Origin: Cohnella fermenti | GTDB taxonomy: Bacteria; Bacillota; Bacilli; Paenibacillales; Paenibacillaceae | Reading direction: 5' to 3' | Assembly (NCBI RefSeq): GCF_004801405.1 | Contig: NZ_SSOB01000025.1 | Coordinates: 55,812-119,811 of the forward strand | Length of the DNA stretch: 64,000 bases | In this document: in pieces, positions 34,830 through 43,243 of the stretch | Position numbering within the stretch: the stretch's first letter is position 1 | How the letters are laid out: each line of letters starts with the position of its first letter | The notes under the pieces: generated by a model | Databases searched by the model: none | The model's input: the letters and a program-made list of their open reading frames with translations, nothing else | Told to the model about the DNA's origin: nothing | Position numbers and translations under genes: made by a program

Positions 34830-35024
34830 ATGCCCTGGAGCAAGAACGACTACCCGGATTCGCTCAAGAACTTCATGGCCCCGATCCGCAGCAAGGCGAT
34901 CGACATTGCCAACGAGCTGCTGGAGGACGGCTATTCCGAGAGCCGGGCGATCTCGATCGCGACCGCCAAGGCGAAGGAATGGGGAGAGAATCGCCACAAG
35001 CAGATTCGCAAGAAGGGACACTGA
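34830..35024 (+). CDS. Small YdaT/ChaB-like conserved protein
   Basis: This 64-residue protein starts MPWSKNDYPDSLKNFMAPIRSKAIDIANELLEDGYSESRAISIA, a conserved block found in Bacillus YdaT-type proteins, where it can precede a DUF2188 domain that is absent here. The protein is soluble and helical, with a basic end. ATG 34830 has GAGGAGGAA before it. The function is unknown; it stands alone between divergent operons. Confidence 0.75.
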   Translation: MPWSKNDYPDSLKNFMAPIRSKAIDIANELLEDGYSESRAISIATAKAKEWGENRHKQIRKKGH

Positions 35025-35067
35025 CGGAGCAGTGCGCAAGCGGGCCGGCCGATGCGCATCCGCAATA

Positions 35068-35096
35068 TTGTGCCATCCGTCAGCCAACATTACTAT
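35068..35096 (+). promoter_or_regulatory. Sigma-A promoter before the truncated response regulator
   Basis: TTGTGC (35068-35073), 17 bases and TACTAT (35091-35096). A hairpin with arms AGGGCTGC/GCAGCCCT follows in the leader at about 35164-35190. Confidence 0.55.
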
Positions 35097-35212
35097 AGCC
35101 ATTCGGATTCCGTCGATCGTATGATAGAAGCGGAAGAGTCCATTCATCACATAGGTTCGTCAGGGCTGCTGGGTTCCCGGCAGCCCTATGCGAGTTCGCG
35201 GGAGGAATCGCC

Positions 35213-36697
35213 ATGTTTAAACTGATGATCGTCGATGACGAGATGTTGATGCGAATCGGAATTCGTTCCATCATCGATTGGGAGGAGCACGGATTCCGTG
35301 TCGTAAGCGAAGCGGCCAATGGCAAGGAAGCGCTCGAGCTCGCATTGGACTTGAAGCCGGATGTGATCATGACCGATATCAAGATGCCCGTCATGGACGG
35401 GCTGCAGCTCATCCGCGAAGCGTCTCGGGCGCTTCCTGCCTGCGAGTTCATCGTGCTCAGCAACTTCGATGAATTTCGCTATGCGAAGGAAGCCTGCCAG
35501 CTCGGGGCCGCCGATTATCTGATCAAGACCGAGGTCACGCCGCCGGTGCTGGGCGAACTGCTTGCGGGAATACGGCAGCGACTGCAGCGCGAGCATACCA
35601 GATCCGGCCTTGCGGCTCTGCCGCCCGACTTCACACAGAGCCTCACTCACCTGAAGGAGAGCCTGTTCAAGGATTTGATCAGCGGACTGCTCGACGAGAA
35701 GGAAGCCATAGCCAAGGCGCAGCAGCTTCAGTCGGGGGTCCGTTCGGAGGAGCTGGCCATCGTCAAGATGCGTATCGACCGGTTCGGGGAAGTCCGGAAG
35801 AAGTATGTGGAGAAGGATGAGAAGCTGCTGCGCTTCTCCATTGTCAACATTCTGGGCGAGATCATTCCGGCCAGATGGAGCAAGGAGATCGTGATCGAGA
35901 GCTCTGCCGACTATCTGCTTATCGTCAACACGTCGGAAGGGACGATGGCCGCCGTTCGCAAGGACATTCAACAACTGTGCGGCGATATTCAACTGACGAT
36001 CAAGGAAGTGATGAATCTGTCGCTGTCGATCGGCATCAGCGCCGTCGTTCCGGGGTTCCGATGGTTGAAGACGGCTTACGAGCAGGCGGATCAAGCTCTT
36101 CGGCGCAAGTTCCTCGAAGGGGTGGGCCGCACGCTGTTCTATGAGGACGGAGCTTCGGCGGATGACGTCCGGACAGCGGCCGATCCGGCTAGCGAATCGG
36201 CCGAGCTCGCGTTGATCTCCGTGCTGGAGAGCCATAACGAAGCGAAGCTGGAGGCCTTCTTCGCGGAATATCGCAGAGCGCTTGCCGCGAAGACGAGGAA
36301 CGAACGCGAAGTTCGCGAAGCTTACATTCGATTGACGGAGCTGATCGGCGCAAGGGGCTCTTACGCGAAGCGGCCGCATTCGCCGGCAGCGGAGCCGTCG
36401 CCGTATGAAGAGGTGCTGTCCGCGGAGACGCGGGAAGAGCTTCACGACATCGTGCTCCGGTATGCGAGACAGACGATGATCCCCGACACCCCGTCGTCGG
36501 AGCAACGCAATTATGCGGATATGGCAGCTCGGCTTATTCAACGGTTCTATGCCGAAGATCTCTCCTTGCGGAGGCTCGACTCATATGACCGACTCCACAA
36601 CAAGGGCAGCATGCAAAGTCTTGGCCCAGTATCTGCTGCAAGAGTTCGAGCGTCGTACGTTTCGTTTGCGGATGTGCCGGTAAAGGTGTGCGTGTGA
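35213..36697 (+). pseudogene. YesN-type response regulator, C-terminus lost to an IS91-like insertion
   Basis: The frame codes 494 residues. The receiver is intact (about 1-120; MTDIKMPVMDG with the phosphoacceptor Asp, and LIKTEV), as is the long YesN-type linker. The AraC-type DNA-binding domain just begins (RLIQRFYAEDLSLRRL, about 441-456) and then stops making sense. From about 36566-36585 the DNA is the end of an IS91-family transposase gene read backwards, and the frame closes at 36697. Both helix-turn-helices are missing, so the protein cannot act as a normal activator. The missing 3' part is not found beyond the element. Confidence 0.85.
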
Positions 36698-37682
36698 GCT
36701 TCTTGCAAAGCTTCAATCGAGTTGCTTTGCCTCGTGGACTCAGGAAGCCGTAATGCCGAATGCGCGTATATCCTGGAGGCAGGACGTGAATGAGGAAACG
36801 GCGAATAAACTCAGCCGCGGTGACGGTCATCTCCTTTGACTTATTGTCGTCCTTGTAATCCCGCCACTTGAACGTGACATGGTCTTCTTCCAATTTCATC
36901 ATACGTGAGTTGGAGATGGCCACGCGGTGGGTGTATCTTCCCAGATACTCGACGACACAACCCGCATTCTTGAAAGGGGGCTTGCCGTACACGACCCACT
37001 CCTTCTGGTACAACGCAGTGAGCAGCCGCTGGAACGACGCTGGATGCTGCAGATCTGCCGTGGTACCGAAGAATTGGAGCTCGGCTTGCTTGAGATAGGC
37101 CAGGAACTTGCCTCTGAACTTTCTGGAGAGCACCTTCACCGGGATAAAGAACTTCTTCTTGGAAGGGACCCACTTGTTGGTCGCATCGATTCCTCCCCCG
37201 GGAACGACAACATGCAAATGCGGATGGTGCATAAGATTTTGTCCCCAGGTATGGAGGATCGAGGTAAAGCCAATCTGTGCGCCCAAATACTTCTTGTCAG
37301 CCGCCAGCTCGGTTAGCGTTTCTGCGGCAGCCTTGAACAACAAATCGTAAAGGATTTGCGGGTTGTGGCAGGCAATCGGGTTTAACAAATCCGGCAAGGT
37401 AAAGACGACGTGGAAGTAGCCGACGTTAAGCAAGTCCGCTTTTCTGGCTTCAATCCAGCGCTCTTTATTGACGGTCTGGCATTTCGGACAATGGCGGTTG
37501 CGGCAGGAATGGTAGGAGATACGCGTGAAGTCACAGGCATCACAGGCATCGAGATGCCCACCCATGGCGGCTGTCCGACAGTAGGTAATGGCCCGCATGA
37601 CCTTGCGGACATGGAGCGGCTGCGGATGGTGGAGACGGTACGCTTCCCCATAGTGACGGAACACATCCTGCAACTCAATCAC
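36534..37682 (-). CDS. IS91-family HUH transposase
   Basis: This rolling-circle transposase has an N-terminal zinc-binding region (CRTAAMGGHLDACDACD, then CRNRHCPKCQ, about 30-75). The HUH motif HHPHLHVVVPGGG (about 150-162) coordinates the metal, and tyrosines follow (VEYLGRYTHRVAISNSR, about 245-261) for cleavage. The start GTG 37682 follows CTGGAGGG; an ATG at 37724 is possible. The last dozen or so residues appear to be read out of the element into the response regulator gene, so the native stop may be lost; the catalytic core is intact. Confidence 0.88.
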   Translation of the reverse strand: MIELQDVFRHYGEAYRLHHPQPLHVRKVMRAITYCRTAAMGGHLDACDACDFTRISYHSCRNRHCPKCQTVNKERWIEARKADLLNVGYFHVVFTLPDLLNPIACHNPQILYDLLFKAAAETLTELAADKKYLGAQIGFTSILHTWGQNLMHHPHLHVVVPGGGIDATNKWVPSKKKFFIPVKVLSRKFRGKFLAYLKQAELQFFGTTADLQHPASFQRLLTALYQKEWVVYGKPPFKNAGCVVEYLGRYTHRVAISNSRMMKLEEDHVTFKWRDYKDDNKSKEMTVTAAEFIRRFLIHVLPPGYTRIRHYGFLSPRGKATRLKLCKKLTRTPLPAHPQTKRTTLELLQQILGQDFACCPCCGVGHMSRASARRDLRHRTVE

Positions 37683-37900
37683 GGGTATCGCCCTCCAGTT
37701 GAGAGACGATAGGCCAGTTATCAAGTGGACTCTTCAGACCCGCCGTTTGGATACGATTTGTTCATGATGGTTCATAGGGACATCTCCTTAAGCTAGATTC
37801 GCAGTGGCCTGCATATCTAATTTAAGAGATGTCCTTTCTGAACACATCGTATGCCCCATCACAAACGGAAAGTTTCGTTTACGCCGAGCGTTTGATCTCT
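36566..37900 (-). mobile_element. IS91-family insertion element
   Basis: The element carries one HUH transposase gene on the minus strand. Its right end interrupts the response regulator near 36566-36585, next to a CTTG (CAAG on the other strand), one of the target tetranucleotides known for IS91 elements. The left end is not precisely defined; a long inverted repeat at 37778-37833 lies upstream of the transposase. IS91 elements make no target duplication, and none was seen. Confidence 0.7.
37778..37833. repeat. Long inverted repeat upstream of the transposase
   Basis: The arms, about 20 bases each, carry GGACATCTC with TTAA and TAGAT, mirrored as ATCTA with TTAA and GAGATGTCC. Two small mismatches interrupt them, and about 15 bases separate them. 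It is a candidate end structure of the IS91-like element or a leader hairpin for the transposase. Confidence 0.6.
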
Positions 37901-37924
37901 TACCACCGCGACAGCGGTTTAGTC

Positions 37925-37998
37925 CAAAATCGGGCAAAGTGGTCGTTTCCGGGCCGCGCCAATGTGAATTTTCGCATAAAATTCGGCGGCCAGCGAGA
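37925..37998 (-). repeat. Dispersed intergenic hairpin repeat, copy C (partial, inverted)
   Basis: Read on the minus strand this is unit 1 of the repeat seen at 11.3 and 22.5 kb. GGCCGCCGAATTTTATGCG, then AAAATTCACATTGG and a similar spacer, closely match copy B from 22550. Only about one and a half units remain. It abuts the IS91-like element. Confidence 0.7.
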
Positions 37999-38038
37999 CA
38001 GCCAGGCAATCCGATAGTTAATGGGATTAACCATAAGG

Positions 38039-38470
38039 TCAATCCCGGATCAGCTTGGAGGCGAGGGCCATGAATGAAGCGCGTTCGGCGTCATTGAGCT
38101 TATCCGTTATCGTTCTCACATGCCGTTCGATCTCGCCGCTGACGACCCGAATCAGTTGATGGCCTTCGGGCGTCACCTTCACATGAATGACGCGACGATC
38201 GGAGCGGGAGCTTCTGCGTTCGACCAGTCCCCGGCGCTCCGCGCGGCTGATCAGTCCGGTTATGCTGGATTTGTCGAGGCCAAGGTACTGCGCCAGTTGC
38301 AGCATAGTCAGCTCGCGATCCCGCAGAATGCCGAACAGGCGAATCTGGATGATGGACAGCTCGTACTCGGCTCCGATCCGGTTAAGAACTCCTTGAACAA
38401 GGAAGGATAATTGGACCAAGCCATCCATCATCGAGATCTCTTCTTGAACATTGGCGTCATTGTCGTTCAT
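38039..38470 (-). CDS. MarR family transcriptional regulator
   Basis: This 143-residue winged-helix regulator has recognition region LTMLQLAQYLGLDKSSITGLISRAERRGLVERRSSRSDRRVIHVKVTPEG (about 50-100). ATG 38470 is preceded by GGGAGGC. It is divergent from an FMN reductase gene. The shared intergenic region has an imperfect inverted repeat over the reductase promoter, a likely operator. Redox- or quinone-responsive control is plausible from this pairing. Confidence 0.9.
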   Translation of the reverse strand: MNDNDANVQEEISMMDGLVQLSFLVQGVLNRIGAEYELSIIQIRLFGILRDRELTMLQLAQYLGLDKSSITGLISRAERRGLVERRSSRSDRRVIHVKVTPEGHQLIRVVSGEIERHVRTITDKLNDAERASFMALASKLIRD

Positions 38471-38569
38471 CATTAAAGCCTCCCATAAGCCGGATGATCT
38501 CGGGCAATCGGTCTGTGCGCCGTTGCCCATCTGTTTGCCATCTGTATTCTGTATTCTACCATAAAACCA

Positions 38570-38614
38570 TTGACATAGTACGCGTCACAAACTATATTGT
38601 TTTTGTCACGTACT
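38570..38614 (+). promoter_or_regulatory. Promoter with overlapping MarR-type operator
   Basis: TTGACA (38570-38575), 17 bases and TATATT (38593-38598) form a strong promoter. The arms ATAGTACG (38575-38582) and CGTACTAT (38608-38615) flank the -10, with CACAAAC/GTTTTTGT continuing the symmetry with one offset. Binding here would block the reductase promoter. Confidence 0.7.
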
Positions 38615-38648
38615 ATTTTTGGCTATCAATACGGAAGCGGGTGGTTCC

Positions 38649-39269
38649 ATGGATCGGAAGAACACCATACTGTTGGTTATGGGAAGCACACGGGCAGGCA
38701 GGAATTGCCCGACGATTACGGCATGGGTCGAATCCATCGGGCGCGAGGGCTCAACCGACGAGTACGAGATCGTCGATCTGGCGGAATGGCCGTTGCCGAT
38801 GGACGACGAACCGGGCATTCCCGCCTTGGGGCATTACACCCAGCCGCACACCGTCGCGTGGAGCGAGAAGATCAAGAGCGCAAGCGCGATCGTGTTCGTC
38901 ACCCCGCAGTTCAACTGGGGCTATCCGGCCGTTCTGAAGAACGCGATCGATCATCTCTACCGCGAGTGGAAGGACAAGCCCGTCATGCTCATAACCTACG
39001 GCGGTCACGGCGGCGGCCGTTGCGCCAAGCAGTTGAGAAGGGTGGCGGTTCGGCTGAGAATGCGCATCGTGCCGACGTCGCCTGCGCTCCGGCTGTCGGA
39101 CGCGGTCATTCGGGAAGGCGCGGCGCTCGTTCCGGAGCGCGACTTCCGCGCGTTCGCCCCGACGGTTCGGCGGGCCTTCGCCGAGCTTGCCGCCCAGCTC
39201 GACGGCCGCGAACGGCTCCTGTCGCGGATGCGCCGCCGCTGGAAGGCGATGCTGGCGGTTGTTCTCTGA
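38649..39269 (+). CDS. NADPH-dependent FMN reductase family protein
   Basis: This 206-residue flavodoxin-fold protein has the FMN phosphate loop GSTRAGRNCPTI (about 11-22), then FVTPQFNWGYPAVLKNAIDHLYREWKDKP (about 82-110) and LITYGGHGGGRCAKQLR (about 113-129), the core of NADPH:FMN/quinone reductases. The C-terminus is basic and longer than in most family members. ATG 38649 lies behind GAAGCGGGTGG. It is divergent from the MarR gene and is probably induced by quinones or electrophiles. Confidence 0.9.
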   Translation: MDRKNTILLVMGSTRAGRNCPTITAWVESIGREGSTDEYEIVDLAEWPLPMDDEPGIPALGHYTQPHTVAWSEKIKSASAIVFVTPQFNWGYPAVLKNAIDHLYREWKDKPVMLITYGGHGGGRCAKQLRRVAVRLRMRIVPTSPALRLSDAVIREGAALVPERDFRAFAPTVRRAFAELAAQLDGRERLLSRMRRRWKAMLAVVL

Positions 39270-39289
39270 GAAGGGGCATTGAATGGTTT

Positions 39290-39572
39290 AACACATCCTT
39301 TAATTCATAATAATCGGACAAAACTTGGTGGACGGTCATTTGATTGTTCATCAAGTATTTCACGGTAATATTCCTCGCAGAATCTCATCTTGCTTAAGCG
39401 AGACGGATTGCTCGAACAACTGCTGGAAACGGATTCCGTAGCTGTGGTCCGAGTGAAGAGGGGAGAAGGCATGTTCGTTTATGAACTCGATAAAAACTTC
39501 GATGTTAAAGTCGATGATCTCTTCTTTGGTCGAGAAATACTTATATAAAGTCGCTCTGCTGATCTTCATCAC
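39290..39572 (-). pseudogene. TetR regulator fragment
   Basis: The minus strand codes MKISRATLYKYFSTKEEIIDFNIEVFIEFINEH, the recognition helix and start of the ligand domain of a TetR repressor. The first half of the helix-turn-helix is absent upstream of 39572. After about 39360 the coding continues only in another frame (EEYYREILDEQSNDRPPSF), so there is also a frameshift. It is a dead remnant. Confidence 0.7.
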
Positions 39573-39893
39573 TCTTGCCTTCCGGGGTCGGTTTAGTTTA
39601 CATAATATTAGTTATGTTTATATAGCGGAAGCTAAGTATGACGCGTTAATTATATCGACCGACTCCAAGCTGTTCCTCCTGCCGTTTCCGGGGGGATCGG
39701 GTGAAAAGGCGTCGTCGGCTTCCGGGACATCGCGGGTTGCGACGCAATGATTCGCGCGGCGGCTACGAAGCGGCGTGCGGACGTGATCGGCGGCGGGCTC
39801 ACTTTTGTCCTGCACTTTCTGCCCGGGCAAGAGTGTTTTCTTCTTTGATGAACACAGCCGACAGCCGTCTGAATTCACACGTAAAACCAGTCA
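39573..39893. other. Non-coding stretch with no confident gene
   Basis: The first 80 bases are AT-rich and the rest GC-rich, with only short frames. A short plus-strand run, KLFLLPFPGGSG near 39668-39703, resembles the start of a type II thioesterase but ends quickly. The patchwork composition fits decayed insertions. Confidence 0.4.
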
Positions 39894-39925
39894 TTGACAA
39901 TTTAGTGTATTAACCACATAATACA
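39894..39925 (+). promoter_or_regulatory. Promoter and GntR operator of the ABC module
   Basis: TTGACA (39894-39899), 17 bases and CATAAT (39917-39922) form the promoter. A perfect inverted repeat TGTATTA (39906-39912) / TAATACA (39919-39925) overlaps the spacer and -10. AGTGTAT recurs at 39931. This fits autoregulation by the YtrA-type repressor encoded next. Confidence 0.75.
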
Positions 39926-39982
39926 TTTGTAGTGTATGAACTGATTGGTACACACGCTTGCGGGAAGATGAGGTGTCGCTTC

Positions 39983-40387
39983 ATGAACAACGTCAATGAT
40001 TGGGCCGATATCTCCTTCAACAGTCGCGATCCCGTTTATTTGCAAGTCGTTCGCATGTTCAAGGAGAAGATTGTAACCGGCGTTCTTCATTCCGGACAGA
40101 CAATCCCGTCCAGAAGAGAGCTGGCAGCCCTGCTTAAGATTAATCCCAATACCGCGCAGAGAGCATACAAGGAAATGGAGGATCAGCGATTGATCGTAAC
40201 CGAAGGCAATTCCCCGAGCCGCATTACGTTGGAGTCGGATGTACTGAGACAAATTCGATCGGAACTGCTCGGAGGAGCCGTTGAGGCTTTTGTAGCTTCT
40301 ATCCGTAACATCGACGTTCCCTTGGACGAGCTGCTGGATGTGATTCGGCGGAAATACTCGGAAGCGCAGGAGGATAAGGATGATTGA
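39983..40387 (+). CDS. GntR family regulator, YtrA subfamily
   Basis: This 134-residue protein has a winged helix (about 10-75: DPVYLQVVRMFKEKIVTGVLHSGQTIPSRRELAALLKINPNTAQRAYKEMEDQRLIVT) and a short helical C-terminal dimerisation segment, as in YtrA. ATG 39983 has GAGGTG 8 bases before it. It is the first gene of a GntR-ATPase-permease-secreted protein operon, overlapping the ATPase gene by 8 bases. YtrA-type systems respond to cell-wall antibiotics. Confidence 0.9.
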   Translation: MNNVNDWADISFNSRDPVYLQVVRMFKEKIVTGVLHSGQTIPSRRELAALLKINPNTAQRAYKEMEDQRLIVTEGNSPSRITLESDVLRQIRSELLGGAVEAFVASIRNIDVPLDELLDVIRRKYSEAQEDKDD

Positions 40388-41069
40388 GCTTATACGCGTC
40401 AGCCATAGGTACCTTTGCCGCAAAGTATTGAAAGAAGTCACGTTCGCAGCCGAGAAGGGGCAGATTACTTGTCTGATCGGACTTAACGGCGCAGGCAAAT
40501 CGACTGTACTCAAGGCGATCATGGGACTGACGCCGATCCATGGGGGCACCATTCAAATCGACGGCAAGCCGATTGGCCGAGATACTTACGAGCAAGTCTC
40601 CTATATTCCCGATCATCTGGCCGTTCCGCCTTCGATGAAGCTGTCCGATGCTCTTCAATTCATGGAAGATTTCTATAGCCGTTGGAACAAGGATAGGGCA
40701 AGCGAGCTTATGCGGTTCTTTGGTCTGGATTACCGGGAGCGGGCCGGCCGCTTGTCGAAGGGGACGGCAGCCAAGTTCAACCTGGTGCTCGGCTTGGCTC
40801 AAGATTCCGATTACATCATTATGGACGAGCCCTTCGCAGGAATTGATCTGTTCAGCCGGGAGAGCATCGCAGAAGTGTTCTCCAGCGAACTGGTCGGCAG
40901 CCGGGGCGTTCTGCTGACGACTCACGAAGTGGGGGAGATCGAGCATCTTATCGACCAAGCGGTATTGCTGCGCGATGGCACCGTTGCCCGCACTTTCGAG
41001 TGCGAACAAGTCCGAAGCGAGGAAGGCAAATCGGTCGTTGACGTCATGAAGGAGGTACTCCTGGCTTGA
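40380..41069 (+). CDS. ABC transporter ATP-binding protein (YtrB-like)
   Basis: This 229-residue ATPase has Walker A GLNGAGKST (about 36-44), a variant signature LSKGTAAK (about 123-130, as in YtrB-like proteins rather than LSGGQ), Walker B YIIMDEPFAGID and switch TTHEVGE. It overlaps the genes on both sides (8 and 4 bases). It powers the membrane protein encoded next. Confidence 0.92.
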   Translation: MIELIRVSHRYLCRKVLKEVTFAAEKGQITCLIGLNGAGKSTVLKAIMGLTPIHGGTIQIDGKPIGRDTYEQVSYIPDHLAVPPSMKLSDALQFMEDFYSRWNKDRASELMRFFGLDYRERAGRLSKGTAAKFNLVLGLAQDSDYIIMDEPFAGIDLFSRESIAEVFSSELVGSRGVLLTTHEVGEIEHLIDQAVLLRDGTVARTFECEQVRSEEGKSVVDVMKEVLLA

Positions 41070-41878
41070 ATCGATATGTTAAGCTAGTCCATATGGAAGT
41101 TCATCGCTTCCGGTATGTTCTCTTCGGAATGATGCTCTTGACGGCGATTTGGCAAACCATCGGGGTTATCTATTATGCTAAGGTCAGAATGGATGGATGG
41201 AGAGAGGCAGCCCGCTTGGGTAATTATGCCCCGCGTCCCTTCTCGTTCGCCGATATTATCGGAGACTCGCAGTTCTGGTTCGCGCTGCCTATTCTGATCA
41301 GCATTACCGTATTGGGCTTGTATATCTTCCTGATCTGGTACCGGGACTGGATCGGTCGCGATAAGTTCGCCTACCGGATGTTTGCCCTCCCAACGGCAAG
41401 GAGCAACATCTATTTGGCCAAAGCCACTGCAATCTTGCTATTCGTGTTCTCCATGGTCTCGTTCCAATTGTTGCTCCTGCTGCTGGAACGCCAGTTGTTT
41501 AATGGGATCGTCCCCTCCGACTATCGAATGTCTTCCCTATTCTCCGAAGCTGTCGCGGCGAACCGAGTGTTTGAGCTCCCCTTGCTGCCGCTGGAGGGGG
41601 TGCGATTCGTTGTCTATTACGGAACCGGTATTCTGGCTGTCTTCGTCCTCTTTACGGCGATATTGCTGGAGCGGTGCTATCGTTGGCTAGGCATTGTCTA
41701 TGCGATCTTGTATGTTGCCGCCTGCGGGACGGCGATCGGATTCGCAGCAAATCTTAATCCGTACGGTTACTTCTATCCCAGCGAGATAACAGCCATTCGC
41801 TTAGGCATTTACCTTGTTGTGATGGGCGTTACGCTCGCGCTCGGCTTCAGGCTTGTCTCCAAGAAGATCACCGTGTAG
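41066..41878 (+). CDS. ABC transporter membrane subunit
   Basis: This 270-residue protein has about six hydrophobic helices (about 17-37, 73-95, 115-145, 188-210, 217-237, 246-263) and no recognisable EAA loop, like the membrane partners of YtrB-type ATPases. The TTG start overlaps the ATPase stop. No closer family was recognised. Confidence 0.82.
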   Translation: MNRYVKLVHMEVHRFRYVLFGMMLLTAIWQTIGVIYYAKVRMDGWREAARLGNYAPRPFSFADIIGDSQFWFALPILISITVLGLYIFLIWYRDWIGRDKFAYRMFALPTARSNIYLAKATAILLFVFSMVSFQLLLLLLERQLFNGIVPSDYRMSSLFSEAVAANRVFELPLLPLEGVRFVVYYGTGILAVFVLFTAILLERCYRWLGIVYAILYVAACGTAIGFAANLNPYGYFYPSEITAIRLGIYLVVMGVTLALGFRLVSKKITV

Positions 41879-41892
41879 GGAGGGAATGACTA

Positions 41893-43158
41893 ATGAAACG
41901 TTATGCGATCACACTCGCGCTTGTTGTATTCATCGCAGCATCGCTGACTACCTTCTATGCATACGGTGCCGACTTGCATCTGCCGGAATATCGGCTGCAG
42001 ACGATAGAAGGAGATCCGGTCGAAGCGGCTGCGCTGACTCTGTCAGGAAGTTATGTAGGCGGCAAAGGCTCGTATTCCATAAAAGTATCCGCGTCGGGAA
42101 GCGAGAGATATGAACCATCCGCTTGGAATCAATGGATGCAAAACGAAGGTCCATTAACGAGTCCGATGTATTCCGACTTTAATGCGCTTTATGAGAAGCA
42201 TTCCGGATTCATGCGAGGGAAGGTGGATACTTACAGCTTCTACACGGATGAAGACTCGCTCATCTTCGCTAAAGCGGCTTATACCAAAGGGAGAGATTCG
42301 CTACAAGACGGCACTATTCGTTGGAGCCTCGATTCGCTAGACTTGGCATCCGGCAAGCAGACTCATTATTGGGATGAACAACAGCTTGAGCCCGCTTCCA
42401 ATGCTTATGCTTATGTGGTTGACGTGCAGAAGGCAGGGGCGGAAGTGCATGTTCTTACGAATGTTAACAGGGTAAACCAAACCAATGAGATCATCGACAA
42501 GGTGTTCGACACCATAACGGGAGATCCTATTCGCAGTATTCGACTGCCATTAGGCGAACCATCCGAACCTGATCGCGAGTTGCAAATCATGGTCCTCGCC
42601 GAAGAGAAGCCAACGGCGGCCAACTCCCGAGTGTTGTTCCTGGTCCGAGAACAACGCAAGAACGGGATGGGCACTGCTGCAACGGCAAGCGACACAGCTC
42701 CTGCCGTATTCTCCGAAAAGCTTTATGAGTATCAATACGCTTCTGGAGAGGTGAAGGAATTGCCGCTCGTCGCTGGGACGGAAGAGAACAACCAGGTGAC
42801 TTCAGCGGTCCTTAGCCTGGAAGGAGAGACGCTCATTGCCTTGCAGAAGATGGAGGAATCGGTGACAATCGACCGCTTTGACCTGTCTGCCGGCCTCGCT
42901 CAGCCCCAAGTAACGATAAAGACGAGTCAACTGAGCGAGAAGACAATCAGCCAAGCGCAGGTAGCGAACGGTCGGGTTTATCTGCTTCTGCAAGCCGACG
43001 ATTATTTTAAGAACCACAGTATGCCAATTGCGATAGTAGCCGACGCAACGGACGGACGCATTCTCTACAAAGGCACGCCTGCTCTTGTTAAAGCGAACGG
43101 CAGACCGGACGACCAATTGGATGATGTGTGGTTGTCGAATATGCTGGTCCTGCGATAA
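41893..43158 (+). CDS. Secreted or membrane-anchored hypothetical protein of the ABC module
   Basis: This 421-residue protein has an N-terminal signal or anchor (about 4-25, ending YAYGAD). A long extracellular beta-rich domain follows with repeated strand-turn units (for example GTIRWSLDSLDLASGKQ, VVDVQKAGAEVHVLTNVN and VADATDGRILYKG), suggesting a beta-propeller. No Cys lipobox is visible. It follows the permease by 14 bases with an AGGGAGG site. I do not recognise a family; a sensor or substrate-capture partner for the transporter is a guess. Confidence 0.65.
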   Translation: MKRYAITLALVVFIAASLTTFYAYGADLHLPEYRLQTIEGDPVEAAALTLSGSYVGGKGSYSIKVSASGSERYEPSAWNQWMQNEGPLTSPMYSDFNALYEKHSGFMRGKVDTYSFYTDEDSLIFAKAAYTKGRDSLQDGTIRWSLDSLDLASGKQTHYWDEQQLEPASNAYAYVVDVQKAGAEVHVLTNVNRVNQTNEIIDKVFDTITGDPIRSIRLPLGEPSEPDRELQIMVLAEEKPTAANSRVLFLVREQRKNGMGTAATASDTAPAVFSEKLYEYQYASGEVKELPLVAGTEENNQVTSAVLSLEGETLIALQKMEESVTIDRFDLSAGLAQPQVTIKTSQLSEKTISQAQVANGRVYLLLQADDYFKNHSMPIAIVADATDGRILYKGTPALVKANGRPDDQLDDVWLSNMLVLR

Positions 43159-43196
43159 TTGCCGGGAAGCGTACTTGAACGGGCCAGGAGGGGGCC

Positions 43197-43237
43197 AGGA
43201 GGGAGGCTACTCCATTAATGAGTAGCCCCCCTCCTGT
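43197..43237. terminator. Bidirectional terminator between the ABC module and msrA
   Basis: A long stem with inner arms GGCTACTC/GAGTAGCC and outer arms CAGGAGG/CCTCCTG encloses a 7-base loop and lies between converging genes. Confidence 0.7.
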
Positions 43238-43243
43238 TTGAAC

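Noticed and set aside
39660..39750. Possible type II thioesterase start (KLFLLPFPGGSG)
   Set aside because: It is only about twelve matching residues, ends within 30 codons and has no ribosome site, so chance is likely.
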